From Cohnella silvisoli (GTDB lineage Bacteria > Bacillota > Bacilli > Paenibacillales > Paenibacillaceae): 64,000 bases of DNA. The notes beneath the pieces are model-generated. The model was given only the letters and a program-made list of their open reading frames with translations, did not search any database and was not told where the DNA came from. The translations under genes were made by a program, and so were the position numbers. The stretch spans positions 372,001-436,000 of the forward strand of contig NZ_JAIOAP010000004.1 of NCBI RefSeq assembly GCF_021190915.1. Direction: 5' to 3'. This document shows, in pieces, positions 36,668 to 45,668 of this stretch (position 1 is its first letter; every line of letters starts with the position of its first letter).

Positions 36668-36938
36668 CGGATGGTTCTCCTTTTGTTCCGATCATGCCGA
36701 GAAACCAGCCCATGGCTTCCTGCATGACGGTGAGATTGATGGAGTAAATGATGTTCTGGCCTTGTCTCTCATCTTGGACAAGCCGGGCTTGCTTAAGGAT
36801 GTTCAGATGGTGGGAGATGCTCGGCTTGGAGATGTTGAATTGATCGGCGATGTCTCCCGCGGTAAGATCCTTCTCCTTCAAAAGCTGAAGAATTTTTCTT
36901 CGCGTCGGATCGGACAGCGCTTTGAAGGTATCGTTCAT
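36651..36938 (-). CDS. sdpR: ArsR-family autorepressor SdpR
   Basis: 95 residues, winged helix: FKALSDPTRRKILQLLKEKDL then recognition helix ISKPSISHHLNILKQARLV. No metal-binding cysteines, as in SdpR. Followed immediately by sdpI, which in B. subtilis sequesters the repressor. The promoter region has two palindromes matching a repressor dimer. Confidence 0.9.
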   Translation of the reverse strand: MNDTFKALSDPTRRKILQLLKEKDLTAGDIADQFNISKPSISHHLNILKQARLVQDERQGQNIIYSINLTVMQEAMGWFLGMIGTKGEPSDDKHE

Positions 36939-36977
36939 CCGGTATGGCGTCCTTCCTCCACATGGGGTTATTTCGGT

Positions 36978-37022
36978 ATTTAGACAATTATCTAAATCTT
37001 ATATTTAGATGATAAGCTAAAT
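36978..37022. promoter_or_regulatory. Tandem SdpR-type operators
   Basis: ATTTAGACAATTATCTAAAT (36978-36997; arms ATTTAGA/TCTAAAT, 6-bp spacer) and ATTTAGATGATAAGCTAAAT (37003-37022; arms ATTTAG/CTAAAT). Centres are 25 bp apart, placing two sites near the same DNA face, 40-84 bp upstream of sdpR. Confidence 0.75.
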
Positions 37023-37047
37023 ATTAAATCATGTCAACTTGCGGGCA

Positions 37048-37086
37048 TAAAAAAGGGACGACCCAAGCGAGAAGCCAGGTCATCCC
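37048..37086 (-). terminator. Terminator of the ydjI-ydjG transcript
   Basis: On the minus strand GGGATGACC pairs with GGGTCGTCCC, followed by seven T. Confidence 0.8.
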
Positions 37087-37126
37087 CAAATCATGATCAT
37101 GAGTTCTATCGCTCACCGCTCATCGC

Positions 37127-38230
37127 TCACTGCTGGTTCATGTTCATAAATAAAAGCACGATGGCGCCAACGATTCCTATACACAACAGCGTGAATAATG
37201 TAATTTTGGTTGCGCTGCGAGGGACGTGACCGGAAACCGTTCCGGTCTGCCCATTGACCATATAATAATAAGGACGCGATTTGTAAGTGTAGTTAGCGTT
37301 CCATACAGGAAGCAATAAGTGCTTATAAGTAATATCGTTATAAGAGGTTCTAATGTTCAGGTTGCGAATTTCGTCGCCGCCGATTTCTTCTTTGATCTCC
37401 GACTCCAACCGATTATCCGCATACTCCTGTGCTTCTTCCCAGCCTTGCTCGCGGTTTACCGAATATCGTTCCGAAATATATCCGCTTAAATATTCGGGTT
37501 TGTAAGCATGAAGCTCGCTAAGATTAAAGTCGCCAAGCTTCTCTAACAATTCCGTGTCATAATGTCCGGAAGCGGGAATCAGAATATCGTCGAACGCCCG
37601 ATCATAATCGCCTTGCGTTGAATGCCAAACCGTATACCTTTCCGTATCCTGATAGGTCTCCGTTTTACCGTTAACGACCCTGGTCCGGGTGACGGTGCGA
37701 TAATGATAAATTCCTACTTCCGCCGAGTAAACCGAGTAGGTGTCGGTATCGTAGGTCCAATAGGGAATATAGATGCTATTGAGCTGGGAATCGACGTTCC
37801 GCTTCTTGAACTCGGACGGGAGAAACCATCGCTTTCGCTTCCATGCGGCGAAGGAGGATAAAGCCTTATCCCGCGAGATTTGAAAAGGAATGACGGACTC
37901 CGGGCGAATGCTGCTGACGTTATCCTGAGGCAATACTTTCGGCGATCCGCAGAAGACGCATACCGTTGTCGTCTGTCCGGCCGGGATCAGCGTCTCCCCG
38001 CCGCAGCTTTCGCAGTGAATCGCCTGCTGCTCGGTGCCCCAATCATGAAGCTCCGCCAAATCCTCGTCCTCGACGTTGAAGGGATGCTCCTTCGGCTGTT
38101 CCATGACGTTGTCGATGGTTTGCTCCGCGCCGCAATATTGGCATTTCAAATTTTGGCTTTCGGTATCGAATACCATCGGCCCCGCGCAGCCGCCGCAAGG
38201 GAACCGGATTGCCGTAGTCTGGGTGCTCAT
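37127..38230 (-). CDS. YdjG-like zinc-ribbon membrane protein
   Basis: 367 residues from ATG 38230 with GGAGG. Two zinc ribbons: CGGCAGPMVFD...CQYCG and CESCGGETLIP...CVFCG (first ~110 residues), a long middle region rich in Tyr (IYIPYWTYDTDTYSVY), and one C-terminal transmembrane helix (LFTLLCIGIVGAIVLLF). This matches YdjG of B. subtilis, which with YdjH and YdjI recruits PspA in the membrane stress response. No pspA or ydjH is adjacent. Eleven bp after the SPFH gene. Confidence 0.78.
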   Translation of the reverse strand: MSTQTTAIRFPCGGCAGPMVFDTESQNLKCQYCGAEQTIDNVMEQPKEHPFNVEDEDLAELHDWGTEQQAIHCESCGGETLIPAGQTTTVCVFCGSPKVLPQDNVSSIRPESVIPFQISRDKALSSFAAWKRKRWFLPSEFKKRNVDSQLNSIYIPYWTYDTDTYSVYSAEVGIYHYRTVTRTRVVNGKTETYQDTERYTVWHSTQGDYDRAFDDILIPASGHYDTELLEKLGDFNLSELHAYKPEYLSGYISERYSVNREQGWEEAQEYADNRLESEIKEEIGGDEIRNLNIRTSYNDITYKHLLLPVWNANYTYKSRPYYYMVNGQTGTVSGHVPRSATKITLFTLLCIGIVGAIVLLFMNMNQQ

Positions 38231-38241
38231 AGCCGCCTCCG

Positions 38242-39261
38242 CTAAGTTTTGCTTCCGCAATCGGAGCAGAATTTCGCATTTTCAGTAAGCTTGCTTCCGC
38301 ATTCCGAACAAAACTTCTTGCCGCTGGATTGTTGCTGTTGAGGCTCCGCGGATTGTTGCGGCTGCTGTTGCTGTTGCGGCGCAGCTGCCTGTTGCGGCTC
38401 GGCGGGTTTGTTCAACATCTGGCTCATCATTTGACCCATTGCCATCCCCGCGCCAAGTCCGGCCCCAGCGCCGGCAATGCCGCCGCTCTCATTGTTGGCC
38501 GCTTCGCGTATCGCTTCCGCGGTTTGATATTTCATGTAATTGTCCAGGTTGCCCGCGATATTCATCGACGACTTGCGGTCGATCATTTTCTCGACTTCTT
38601 CCGGCAGCGACACGTTCTCGATCGTAATGCTTGTGAGTGTCAAACCGATCGCCGAGAACGGCGGTTGCAGCTTCGTTGAGGCTAGCTGTCCCAACTCATC
38701 ATAGGAGCTGGCCAAATCCGCGACGGGAATTTTCGACTCTCCGAGCAAATCGCTGATCCCCGAGACGATAATCGTCTTGAGAAATCCGGTAATGCCGGCG
38801 GTCGTGAATTCTTGGCCCGTTCCGAATATTTCTTTAAGGAACACGGCGGGATCGCTGATCTTGATCGAATAATTGCCGAATCCGCGCATACGAATAATTC
38901 CGAACTCCGGATCGCGCATAATGACAGGGTTCGTCGTACCCCATTTTAAATCGGTGAAATTAGTCGTATTCAGGAAAAAGACATCCGCTTTGAAAGGCGA
39001 GTTAAAAGCGTATTTCCACGATCTTAACGCGGTTAATACGGGAAGATTCTGCGTGCTTAACGTGTGGGTGCCCGGTCCGAATACGTCGGCGATTTGACCT
39101 TCGTTCATGAAGATCGCGGCCTGGGACTCCCGAACGACGAGCTTTGCTCCCATCTTAATGGCGTTATCGTAAGCGGGGAAACGGTATACGAGAACTCCCT
39201 TGTCGTCCAGCCATTCGATGACTTCGATAAACTGTCCCTTGATGAAATCAAACAATCCCAT
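38242..39261 (-). CDS. SPFH-domain protein with zinc ribbon, YdjI-like
   Basis: 339 residues. The SPFH/prohibitin-like domain spans about 30-240 (e.g. GPGTHTLSTQNLPVLTAL). Then a Gly/Ala/Met stretch, a Gln/Pro-rich linker and a C-terminal zinc ribbon FCSECGSKLTENAKFCSDCG. YdjI-type proteins sit in membrane microdomains and respond to envelope damage. The Gln-repeat linker is coded by CAG/CAA runs that may vary between strains. Confidence 0.85.
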   Translation of the reverse strand: MGLFDFIKGQFIEVIEWLDDKGVLVYRFPAYDNAIKMGAKLVVRESQAAIFMNEGQIADVFGPGTHTLSTQNLPVLTALRSWKYAFNSPFKADVFFLNTTNFTDLKWGTTNPVIMRDPEFGIIRMRGFGNYSIKISDPAVFLKEIFGTGQEFTTAGITGFLKTIIVSGISDLLGESKIPVADLASSYDELGQLASTKLQPPFSAIGLTLTSITIENVSLPEEVEKMIDRKSSMNIAGNLDNYMKYQTAEAIREAANNESGGIAGAGAGLGAGMAMGQMMSQMLNKPAEPQQAAAPQQQQQPQQSAEPQQQQSSGKKFCSECGSKLTENAKFCSDCGSKT

Positions 39262-39319
39262 GCTTCAGTCTCCCTGTCTGCGGCGAAGCCGTTTTACTTA
39301 TATCCTATCATAAAGTCGG

Positions 39320-40102
39320 TTAATTCTGCCGCAAAACGAGAATTTCCACGCGACGATTTTTCTGCCGGTCAGCTTCTTTGTCGTTAGGGGCGATCGGGCG
39401 GGTATCCGCATATCCGGCAACTTCGAATTTCTTTTCATCCAGTTCCTTCACATCGACGAAGTAACGAAGCACGGATAGCGCGCGACCGGTGGAAAGTCCC
39501 CAGTTATCCTGGAACGCCGCACCCGGCTGTATAGGCAAGTCGTCGGTATGGCCTTGGATCGAGATGGTCGTCGACAGCTTGTCGAATAAGCTGGATAATC
39601 GATTTAACACAGGCAACGAATCCCGTTTCAAATCCGCGCGGCCTAGATCGAACAGAAAACGGTCCGACAATCGGATGGATATTCCTTGAGGCGTATCGAC
39701 AACGAACACTTCATTTTCCAAGTGATTGTCTTTGACGTATTTCTGGATGACCTTGAGCAGATCCTGAAGCTCCTGTTCCTGTTTCTTAACCTCTCTCTGA
39801 GGTTTATTGGATGGAGTAGGCTCGGGAGTTTCCGAAGGTGCGGGAGTTTTATACTTGGCGGGGTCCATGTTCCCTTCCATAATGCCTGAGCCCTTCTCAA
39901 GCAAACTGTCCGCTTTGCGGAATTGCATTTGCAACGATTGCGAGAGCATATCGTATTTCTTAAGGTCCAGCCGACTCATCGCGTAAAGAATAACGAAGAA
40001 GATCAAGAGGAGCGTTATTAAATCCGCATAGGTGATCAGCCAGCGTTCGTGATTGTTAGGAGCGCCGCGATCGCGCCGTTGCCGCGTGCTACTCTTGCGC
40101 AT
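39320..40102 (-). CDS. motB: Flagellar stator protein MotB
   Basis: 260 residues from ATG 40102 with AAGGTGG; it overlaps motA by 14 bp. A single transmembrane helix contains the ion-carrying Asp (ITYADLITLLLIFFVILYA). A Pro-rich linker follows (about 75-105) and then an OmpA-like peptidoglycan-binding domain (IQGHTDDLPIQPG, TGRALSVLRYF). It anchors the stator to the wall. Ion type (H+ or Na+) cannot be decided confidently. Confidence 0.92.
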   Translation of the reverse strand: MRKSSTRQRRDRGAPNNHERWLITYADLITLLLIFFVILYAMSRLDLKKYDMLSQSLQMQFRKADSLLEKGSGIMEGNMDPAKYKTPAPSETPEPTPSNKPQREVKKQEQELQDLLKVIQKYVKDNHLENEVFVVDTPQGISIRLSDRFLFDLGRADLKRDSLPVLNRLSSLFDKLSTTISIQGHTDDLPIQPGAAFQDNWGLSTGRALSVLRYFVDVKELDEKKFEVAGYADTRPIAPNDKEADRQKNRRVEILVLRQN

Positions 40103-40895
40103 CGGCGGCCACCTTCTTCGCGGCAATTAAATCGGGCGAATCTCCCAGCAGTAGGAACGAGGTCAGCTTCTTGCGAATGAGGTTCGGGTTCTCTCCGGCT
40201 TGAATGGCTAGAATGCCTTCGAGCATGAGCTCGAGCACGTGGATTTGTTCCGCGCAGCGGGAACGAATTTTGGAGGCGAGGGGCAGATAGATAATGTTAG
40301 CGGATGCGACTCCGTATAGAGTAGCGGTAAAAGCAACGGCAATGGATGGACCTAAAGTAGACGGGTCCGAGAGGTTGCCGAGCACGTGAATAAGTCCCAT
40401 GACCGTGCCGATGATTCCCATCGTGGGAGCGTATCCGCCGGCGGAGTCGAATATTTTGGCTTGCTGCTCCAGACGCTGTTCCGCCGCATCGATCTCGACC
40501 TCGAGAATCTGGCGGTTCAAGTCGGCGTCCGTGCCGTCCACGACCATCTGGATGCCATCGCGAAGAAACCGATTGACGTGTTCGGAGGCATGGCTTTCCA
40601 AAGATAATACGCCTTCGCGCCTTGCGATGGTGGCAAATTCCACGATGTCATCGATAAGACGCTGCGGGTCTTCCTCTTGAGGCCGGAAAACAAGCTTCAA
40701 AGCTTCGGGTATTCGCTTAAGCCTCGACCAAGGATAACTGACGGCCGTTGCGGCGAAAGTGCCGCCGAAGACGATCAATATCGCGGTTTTCTCGATTAAG
40801 CCTTGCCACTGGCCGCCTTCCCAGAGAAATCCTCCGATGAGTGCGATTAGTCCGGCCAATATGCCGATGGACGTTGTTTTATCAAGACGTTTCAA
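40089..40895 (-). CDS. motA: Flagellar stator protein MotA
   Basis: 268 residues from TTG 40895, selected because AAAGGAGAG lies 8 bp upstream; the open frame continues to 41132 but there overlaps the uvrB promoter. Four membrane helices: SIGILAGLIALIGGFLWEGG, ILIVFGGTFAATAVSYP, and the pair around APTMGIIGTVMGLIHVLGNL and VAFTATLYGVASANIIYLP. The cytoplasmic loop (about 65-150) contacts FliG. Forms the stator with MotB. Confidence 0.93.
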   Translation of the reverse strand: MKRLDKTTSIGILAGLIALIGGFLWEGGQWQGLIEKTAILIVFGGTFAATAVSYPWSRLKRIPEALKLVFRPQEEDPQRLIDDIVEFATIARREGVLSLESHASEHVNRFLRDGIQMVVDGTDADLNRQILEVEIDAAEQRLEQQAKIFDSAGGYAPTMGIIGTVMGLIHVLGNLSDPSTLGPSIAVAFTATLYGVASANIIYLPLASKIRSRCAEQIHVLELMLEGILAIQAGENPNLIRKKLTSFLLLGDSPDLIAAKKVAADAQE

Positions 40896-40910
40896 ACGTG
40901 TTCTCTCCTT

Positions 40911-40957
40911 TTGACGCTGCCGATGGAAACCGATATAATAGATGGGAACACACATTC
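40911..40957 (+). promoter_or_regulatory. uvrB promoter with SOS-like operator
   Basis: TTGACG (40911-40916), 17 bp, TATAAT (40934-40939). GAACACACATTC (40946-40957) lies at the transcription start and matches the DinR core GAACRNRYGTTY except one base. The promoter overlaps the motA ribosome binding site region on the other strand. Confidence 0.7.
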
Positions 40958-41049
40958 TATAATTGAACGCATCGTTAATTATATCGGTATTTCTGGGAGT
41001 GAATCCCATAGGACTTAAGTCATGCGAATCGAGCGGGGGGAAATCGGTT

Positions 41050-43050
41050 ATGACAGTATTGGAAATAGAAAACAAGCCTTTCAAATTGGTATCCGAGTAT
41101 TCGCCGGACGGGGACCAACCGGGTGCGATCAAGCAGCTGGTGGAAGGCGTTCTGGCGGGGGAGAAGCATCAAACCTTGCTCGGAGCGACTGGCACGGGGA
41201 AAACGTTCACGATCGCGCAAACGATCGCAAAGGTAAATAAGCCGACGCTCGTTATCGCGCACAATAAGACGTTGGCCATGCAGCTATGCAGCGAGTTTAA
41301 GGAATTTTTCCCGGAAAATGCGGTGGAATACTTCGTCAGCTACTACGACTACTATCAGCCGGAAGCCTATATTCCGTCTACCGATACTTACATCGAGAAG
41401 GATTCGAGCATCAACGACGAGATCGATAAGATGCGCCACTCCTCGACGGCCTCGTTGTTCGAAAGACGGGACGTCATTATCGTAGCCAGCGTATCTTGCA
41501 TTTATGGTCTCGGTTCGCCGGAGGAGTATCGGGATTTGCGGCTTAGTCTGCGCGTCGGGATGGAGAAATCGCGAAACGCGATTCTTCACAAGCTGATCGA
41601 TATTCAATATGAGCGCAACGACATGAATTTCGTACGGGGGACATTCCGCGTGCGCGGGGACGTCATTGAGATATTCCCCGTATCGCGGGGAGATTCGGCT
41701 ATTCGGGTCGAGATGTTCGGGGACGAGATCGAACGCATAACGGAGATAGACGTTCTGACTGGCGAAATAACCGGTCAGCGGGAGCATGTCATCATCTTCC
41801 CGGGTTCTCACTTCGTGACGGGCGAAGAGAAGATGAAGCGGGCGCTCGTCAATATCGAAAGGGAGCTGGAGGAGCGGCTCGTCGAGCTGCGCGACGCTGG
41901 CAAGCTGCTTGAAGCGCAGCGGCTGGAACAACGAACCCGCTACGATCTCGAGATGATGGCCGAGATGGGCTTCTGCTCCGGGATCGAGAACTATTCCGGG
42001 CCGATGACGTTCAGGGAGCGCGGGGCGACGCCGTATACGCTTATGGACTTCTTCCCGGACGATTACTTGATCGTTATCGATGAGTCGCATGTAACGCTTC
42101 CGCAATTGCGCGCCATGTACAACGGTGACCAGGCCCGTAAATCGGTTCTAGTAGATCACGGCTTCCGCTTGCCGTCGGCGAAGGACAACCGGCCTTTGAG
42201 ATTCGAGGAATTCGAGGAAAAGGCCACGCAGCTCGTCTTTGTATCCGCAACCCCGGGTCCCTACGAGTTGGAACATTGCCCGACGATGATCGAGCAGATT
42301 ATCCGGCCAACGGGGCTCGTCGATCCGATTATCGAGATCCGTCCGACGAAGGGACAGATCGACGATCTCCTCGGGGAAATCCGCGATCGGATCGCCAAAG
42401 ACGAGAGGGTGCTTGTCACGACCTTGACGAAGAAGATGTCGGAGGATTTGACCGATTACATGAAGGAAGTCGGCATTAAGGTGCGATACCTCCACTCGGA
42501 TATCAAGACGCTTGAACGGATGGCAATTTTGCGCGATTTGCGGCTTGGCGTGTTCGATGTGCTCATTGGGATCAACCTGCTCAGAGAAGGTCTCGACTTG
42601 CCGGAGGTGTCGCTGGTCACTATATTGGATGCGGACAAGGAAGGGTTCCTTCGTTCGGAGCGTTCATTGATTCAGACGATCGGACGCGCGGCGAGGAATT
42701 CCGGAGGGCGCGTCATCATGTACGGGGATAAGATCACGGATTCTATGGCGAAGGCGATTGGAGAAACCGATCGGCGCCGGACGATTCAGCTCGCGTATAA
42801 CGAGAGACACGGAATTACCCCGCAGACGATTATCAAGAAGGTTCGCGATCTTATAGAAGCAACGAAGGTCGCCGAGGAGAAGAGCACTTACCTCACCGGC
42901 GCCGAAGATCTTAGCAAGTTGTCGAAGAAGGACCGGGCGTCTATCATCGAGCGGCTGGAATTCGAGATGAAAGAAGCGGCGAAGAGCTTGCAATTCGAAC
43001 GTGCCGCAGAGCTTAGAGACGCGTTGCTTGAGCTGAAGGCTAGCATGTAG
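41050..43050 (+). CDS. uvrB: Excinuclease ABC subunit B
   Basis: 666 residues from ATG 41050 ([13 protein letters not shown]); GGGGGGA about 10 bp upstream. Walker [13 protein letters not shown], damage-probing beta-hairpin [27 protein letters not shown] helicase motif, and the C-terminal UVR domain ([20 protein letters not shown]). It loads on damage handed over by UvrA and recruits UvrC. Isolated from uvrA by two metabolic genes. Confidence 0.97.
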   Translation: MTVLEIENKPFKLVSEYSPDGDQPGAIKQLVEGVLAGEKHQTLLGATGTGKTFTIAQTIAKVNKPTLVIAHNKTLAMQLCSEFKEFFPENAVEYFVSYYDYYQPEAYIPSTDTYIEKDSSINDEIDKMRHSSTASLFERRDVIIVASVSCIYGLGSPEEYRDLRLSLRVGMEKSRNAILHKLIDIQYERNDMNFVRGTFRVRGDVIEIFPVSRGDSAIRVEMFGDEIERITEIDVLTGEITGQREHVIIFPGSHFVTGEEKMKRALVNIERELEERLVELRDAGKLLEAQRLEQRTRYDLEMMAEMGFCSGIENYSGPMTFRERGATPYTLMDFFPDDYLIVIDESHVTLPQLRAMYNGDQARKSVLVDHGFRLPSAKDNRPLRFEEFEEKATQLVFVSATPGPYELEHCPTMIEQIIRPTGLVDPIIEIRPTKGQIDDLLGEIRDRIAKDERVLVTTLTKKMSEDLTDYMKEVGIKVRYLHSDIKTLERMAILRDLRLGVFDVLIGINLLREGLDLPEVSLVTILDADKEGFLRSERSLIQTIGRAARNSGGRVIMYGDKITDSMAKAIGETDRRRTIQLAYNERHGITPQTIIKKVRDLIEATKVAEEKSTYLTGAEDLSKLSKKDRASIIERLEFEMKEAAKSLQFERAAELRDALLELKASM

Positions 43051-43059
43051 TTGGACAGT

Positions 43060-43094
43060 AAGGGGGACACGAGCATTCGTGTTCTCCTTTTTTT
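43060..43094 (+). terminator. Terminator after uvrB
   Basis: AAGGGGGACACGA pairs with TCGTGTTCTCCTT over 13 positions (two G-U), loop GCAT, then a T run. Confidence 0.9.
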
Positions 43095-43239
43095 GTCAAT
43101 AATACATGGACAAATATGCATAAAGTTTGTTATTTTTTCACAAAAAATGCTTTTATGAGTCCGTTTAATCATGTAAAATAGTTGAAGTGTTGTTTTTTCA
43201 AAAATCTTACGGAACTTAGACAGAGAGGATATTGAACTT

Positions 43240-44496
43240 ATGAGCATTTTACTTCAGGAAACATTAAATCCTTTTGAAATCGTGCACAAGCAAATCGATG
43301 TAGCAGCCTCTTATTTACGATTGCCTGAACATGTAACGGATATTTTGAAAAAGCCTAAACGGGTTTTGTCGGTTAACTTCTCGGTGCGGATGGATGATGG
43401 GACTGTACGGGTGTTCGAAGGCTATCGTTCGCAGCATAATGACGCAATCGGACCTGCCAAGGGCGGAATCCGGTTCCACCCGGATGTGACGTTGGATGAA
43501 GTCAAAGCGTTGTCCATGTGGATGTCCTTTAAATGCGGAGTCGTCGGACTTCCTTACGGCGGAGGCAAAGGGGGAGTCATCTGCGATCCCCATGAGCATA
43601 GCAAGGGAGAGCTCGAGCGGATCAGCCGCGGGTATATGGAAGCCATTGCCGATTTTATCGGACCGGAGAAAGATATCCCGGCTCCCGATGTGTACACGAC
43701 TCCGCAGATCATGGGTTGGATGATGGATACTTACAGCCGTTTGAAGGGAGTTCATTCCCCAGGGGTCATTACCGGAAAACCGCTAATTCTAGGGGGATCC
43801 AAAGGCCGGAACGAAGCGACTGCCCAAGGCTGCGTTTATACGATTCTCTCTGCGCTTAGAGATATCGGTCTTTCGCCGGACAATGCGACGGTTGCGGTTC
43901 AAGGATTCGGCAACGCCGGACGGATCGCGGCAAGACTGCTTGCCGAAGTCGGCTGCAAAATCGTTGCCGTTAGCGATTCGCGGGGCGGCTTGTTCGCACC
44001 GGAAGGGCTGGACTTGGATCGGGTATGCGAGTTGAAGGACAAAGGATCGCTTGCGGAATACGGAAATGAATATCACATATCCAACGAGGCTCTGCTTGAG
44101 CTCCATGTCGATATTCTTGTGCCTGCAGCGCTGGAGAATGTCATAACAGGTCGCAACGCGGCTAACATTCACGCCAAGATCGTCGCGGAAGCCGCGAATG
44201 GGCCGACAACGCCCGAAGCGGATAAAGTGTTGAAGAAGAAAGGCGTCCTTGTGATTCCCGATATTTTGGCGAATGCCGGCGGGGTTACGGTTTCTTATTT
44301 CGAATGGGTGCAAAATGGGATGCATTTCTATTGGTCGGAAGAAGAAGTTTTGGAGAAGCTGGAGAAGAAGATGAATGCTTCATACGATGCCGTTCGCGCG
44401 CTCTCGCTGGAGCACGACATCGATCTTCGTACGGCTGCTTATATGATTTCCATGAAACGTATCGCCGAGGCCATGGAAGCTCGCGGTTGGATCTAA
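43240..44496 (+). CDS. NAD(P)-dependent glutamate dehydrogenase
   Basis: 418 residues. Substrate-binding region GPAKGGIRFHPDVTLDEVKA with the catalytic lysine, GLPYGGGKGGV, and Rossmann motif VQGFGNAGRIAARLL. Interconverts glutamate and 2-oxoglutarate plus ammonia; length and sequence are closest to the catabolic RocG/GudB type of Bacilli. No CcpA or RocR/GltC site was recognised upstream. Confidence 0.93.
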   Translation: MSILLQETLNPFEIVHKQIDVAASYLRLPEHVTDILKKPKRVLSVNFSVRMDDGTVRVFEGYRSQHNDAIGPAKGGIRFHPDVTLDEVKALSMWMSFKCGVVGLPYGGGKGGVICDPHEHSKGELERISRGYMEAIADFIGPEKDIPAPDVYTTPQIMGWMMDTYSRLKGVHSPGVITGKPLILGGSKGRNEATAQGCVYTILSALRDIGLSPDNATVAVQGFGNAGRIAARLLAEVGCKIVAVSDSRGGLFAPEGLDLDRVCELKDKGSLAEYGNEYHISNEALLELHVDILVPAALENVITGRNAANIHAKIVAEAANGPTTPEADKVLKKKGVLVIPDILANAGGVTVSYFEWVQNGMHFYWSEEEVLEKLEKKMNASYDAVRALSLEHDIDLRTAAYMISMKRIAEAMEARGWI

Positions 44497-44537
44497 CTAC
44501 AACGATCATCTAGAAGAAAATCAGGAGGCACACAAAA

Positions 44538-45521
44538 GTGAGTAAAGTGATCTCGGTAGGTATTGTAGGTTATGGCAATTTGGGACGGGGTGTCGAGGCG
44601 GCTATTCGCCAAAATCCCGATATGAAGCTCGAAGCGATCTTCACGCGGCGCAACCCGGAGTCGATCGATGCTGGAACGCCGATGGTTTCCATTTCGGATA
44701 TCGAACAATATAAAGGCAAGATCGACGTGATGATCTTATGCGGGGGCTCGGCAAAGGATTTGCCGGACCAAGGTCCTTACTTGGCGCAGCATTTCCACAC
44801 CGTCGATAGCTTCGATACGCATGCCCTCATTCCAGAATATTTCCAGAAAGTCGACGACGCGGCCCAATCGAGCGGACACGTGAGCGTTATTTCCACGGGT
44901 TGGGATCCTGGCTTGTTCTCGTTGAATCGATTGTTGGCGGAAGCCGTCCTTCCCGAAGGCAAGGAGTATACGTTCTGGGGCAAAGGGGTTAGCCAAGGGC
45001 ATTCCGATGCCATTCGTCGCGTAGAAGGGGTCCGTAATGGCATTCAATATACCATTCCCCATGAAGCGGCGGTTGAGCGCGTTCGCAGCGGAAGCAATCC
45101 GGAGCTGACGACCCGGGAAAAGCATTTGCGCGAATGTTATGTCGTGCTTGAGGATGGAGCGGACAGCGAGGCGGTCGCGGACGAAATCCGGAATATGCCG
45201 AACTATTTCGCCGATTACGAGACGATCGTTCACTTCGTGACCGAGGAAGTTCTTCGTGCAGAGCATTCGAAGATGCCGCACGGCGGCAATGTCATCCGCA
45301 GCGGTCAAACCGGCCAAGACAACGCCAGCACCCAATTGATCGAATTCAGTCTTAAGCTGGACAGCAATCCGGAATTTACGGCGAGCGTTCTTGTCGCCTA
45401 TGCCCGAGCCGGCTACCGCTTGGCGCAAGCCGGACAGAAAGGCGCGAAAACCGTTTTCGACGTACCGTTCGGTCTATTGTCGCCAAAGTCGCCGGAGCAG
45501 CTTCGCAAAGAGCTATTGTAA
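44538..45521 (+). CDS. ddh: meso-Diaminopimelate dehydrogenase
   Basis: 327 residues from GTG 44538 with AGGAGG. N-terminal dinucleotide fold IVGYGNLGRGVEAAI; conserved STGWDPGLFSLNRLL, GKGVSQGHSDAIRR and MPHGGNVIRSG. It makes meso-DAP directly from tetrahydrodipicolinate, NADPH and ammonia, a one-step route to lysine and peptidoglycan precursors. Probably co-transcribed with the glutamate dehydrogenase 41 bp upstream; both handle ammonia. Confidence 0.93.
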   Translation: MSKVISVGIVGYGNLGRGVEAAIRQNPDMKLEAIFTRRNPESIDAGTPMVSISDIEQYKGKIDVMILCGGSAKDLPDQGPYLAQHFHTVDSFDTHALIPEYFQKVDDAAQSSGHVSVISTGWDPGLFSLNRLLAEAVLPEGKEYTFWGKGVSQGHSDAIRRVEGVRNGIQYTIPHEAAVERVRSGSNPELTTREKHLRECYVVLEDGADSEAVADEIRNMPNYFADYETIVHFVTEEVLRAEHSKMPHGGNVIRSGQTGQDNASTQLIEFSLKLDSNPEFTASVLVAYARAGYRLAQAGQKGAKTVFDVPFGLLSPKSPEQLRKELL

Positions 45522-45554
45522 AATAATAGTGTGATATGCGTTATATAAAATCAT

Positions 45555-45601
45555 TTGCATGACCAGCCGCAGTTCTGTATAATGAACGGGAACACACATT
45601 C
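45555..45601 (+). promoter_or_regulatory. uvrA promoter with SOS-like operator
   Basis: TTGCAT (45555-45560), 17 bp, TATAAT (45578-45583), and GAACACACATTC (45590-45601). The operator sits at exactly the same distance from the -10 as in the uvrB promoter, and both share the block GGGAACACACATTC. Confidence 0.7.
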
Positions 45602-45632
45602 CTATTCGTGTGCGACTGCGGCTGGCATAATG

Positions 45633-45665
45633 AAAGCCCCCGCGATGTCGCGAAAGGGGCTTTTT
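45633..45665 (+). terminator. Hairpin with T-run in the uvrA leader, covering its RBS
   Basis: AAAGCCCC (45633-45640) pairs with GGGGCTTT (45656-45663); CGCGA/TCGCG inside; then T. It lies downstream of the uvrA promoter and 4 bases before the TTG start, and the ribosome binding site AAAGGGG is in the 3' arm. It may terminate ddh transcripts, attenuate uvrA or hide its RBS. Confidence 0.75.
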
Positions 45666-45668
45666 CGT

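Noticed and set aside
40896-41132. N-terminal extension of MotA
   Set aside because: Overlaps the uvrB promoter; a TTG with a good AAAGGAGAG site at 40895 fits the family start.
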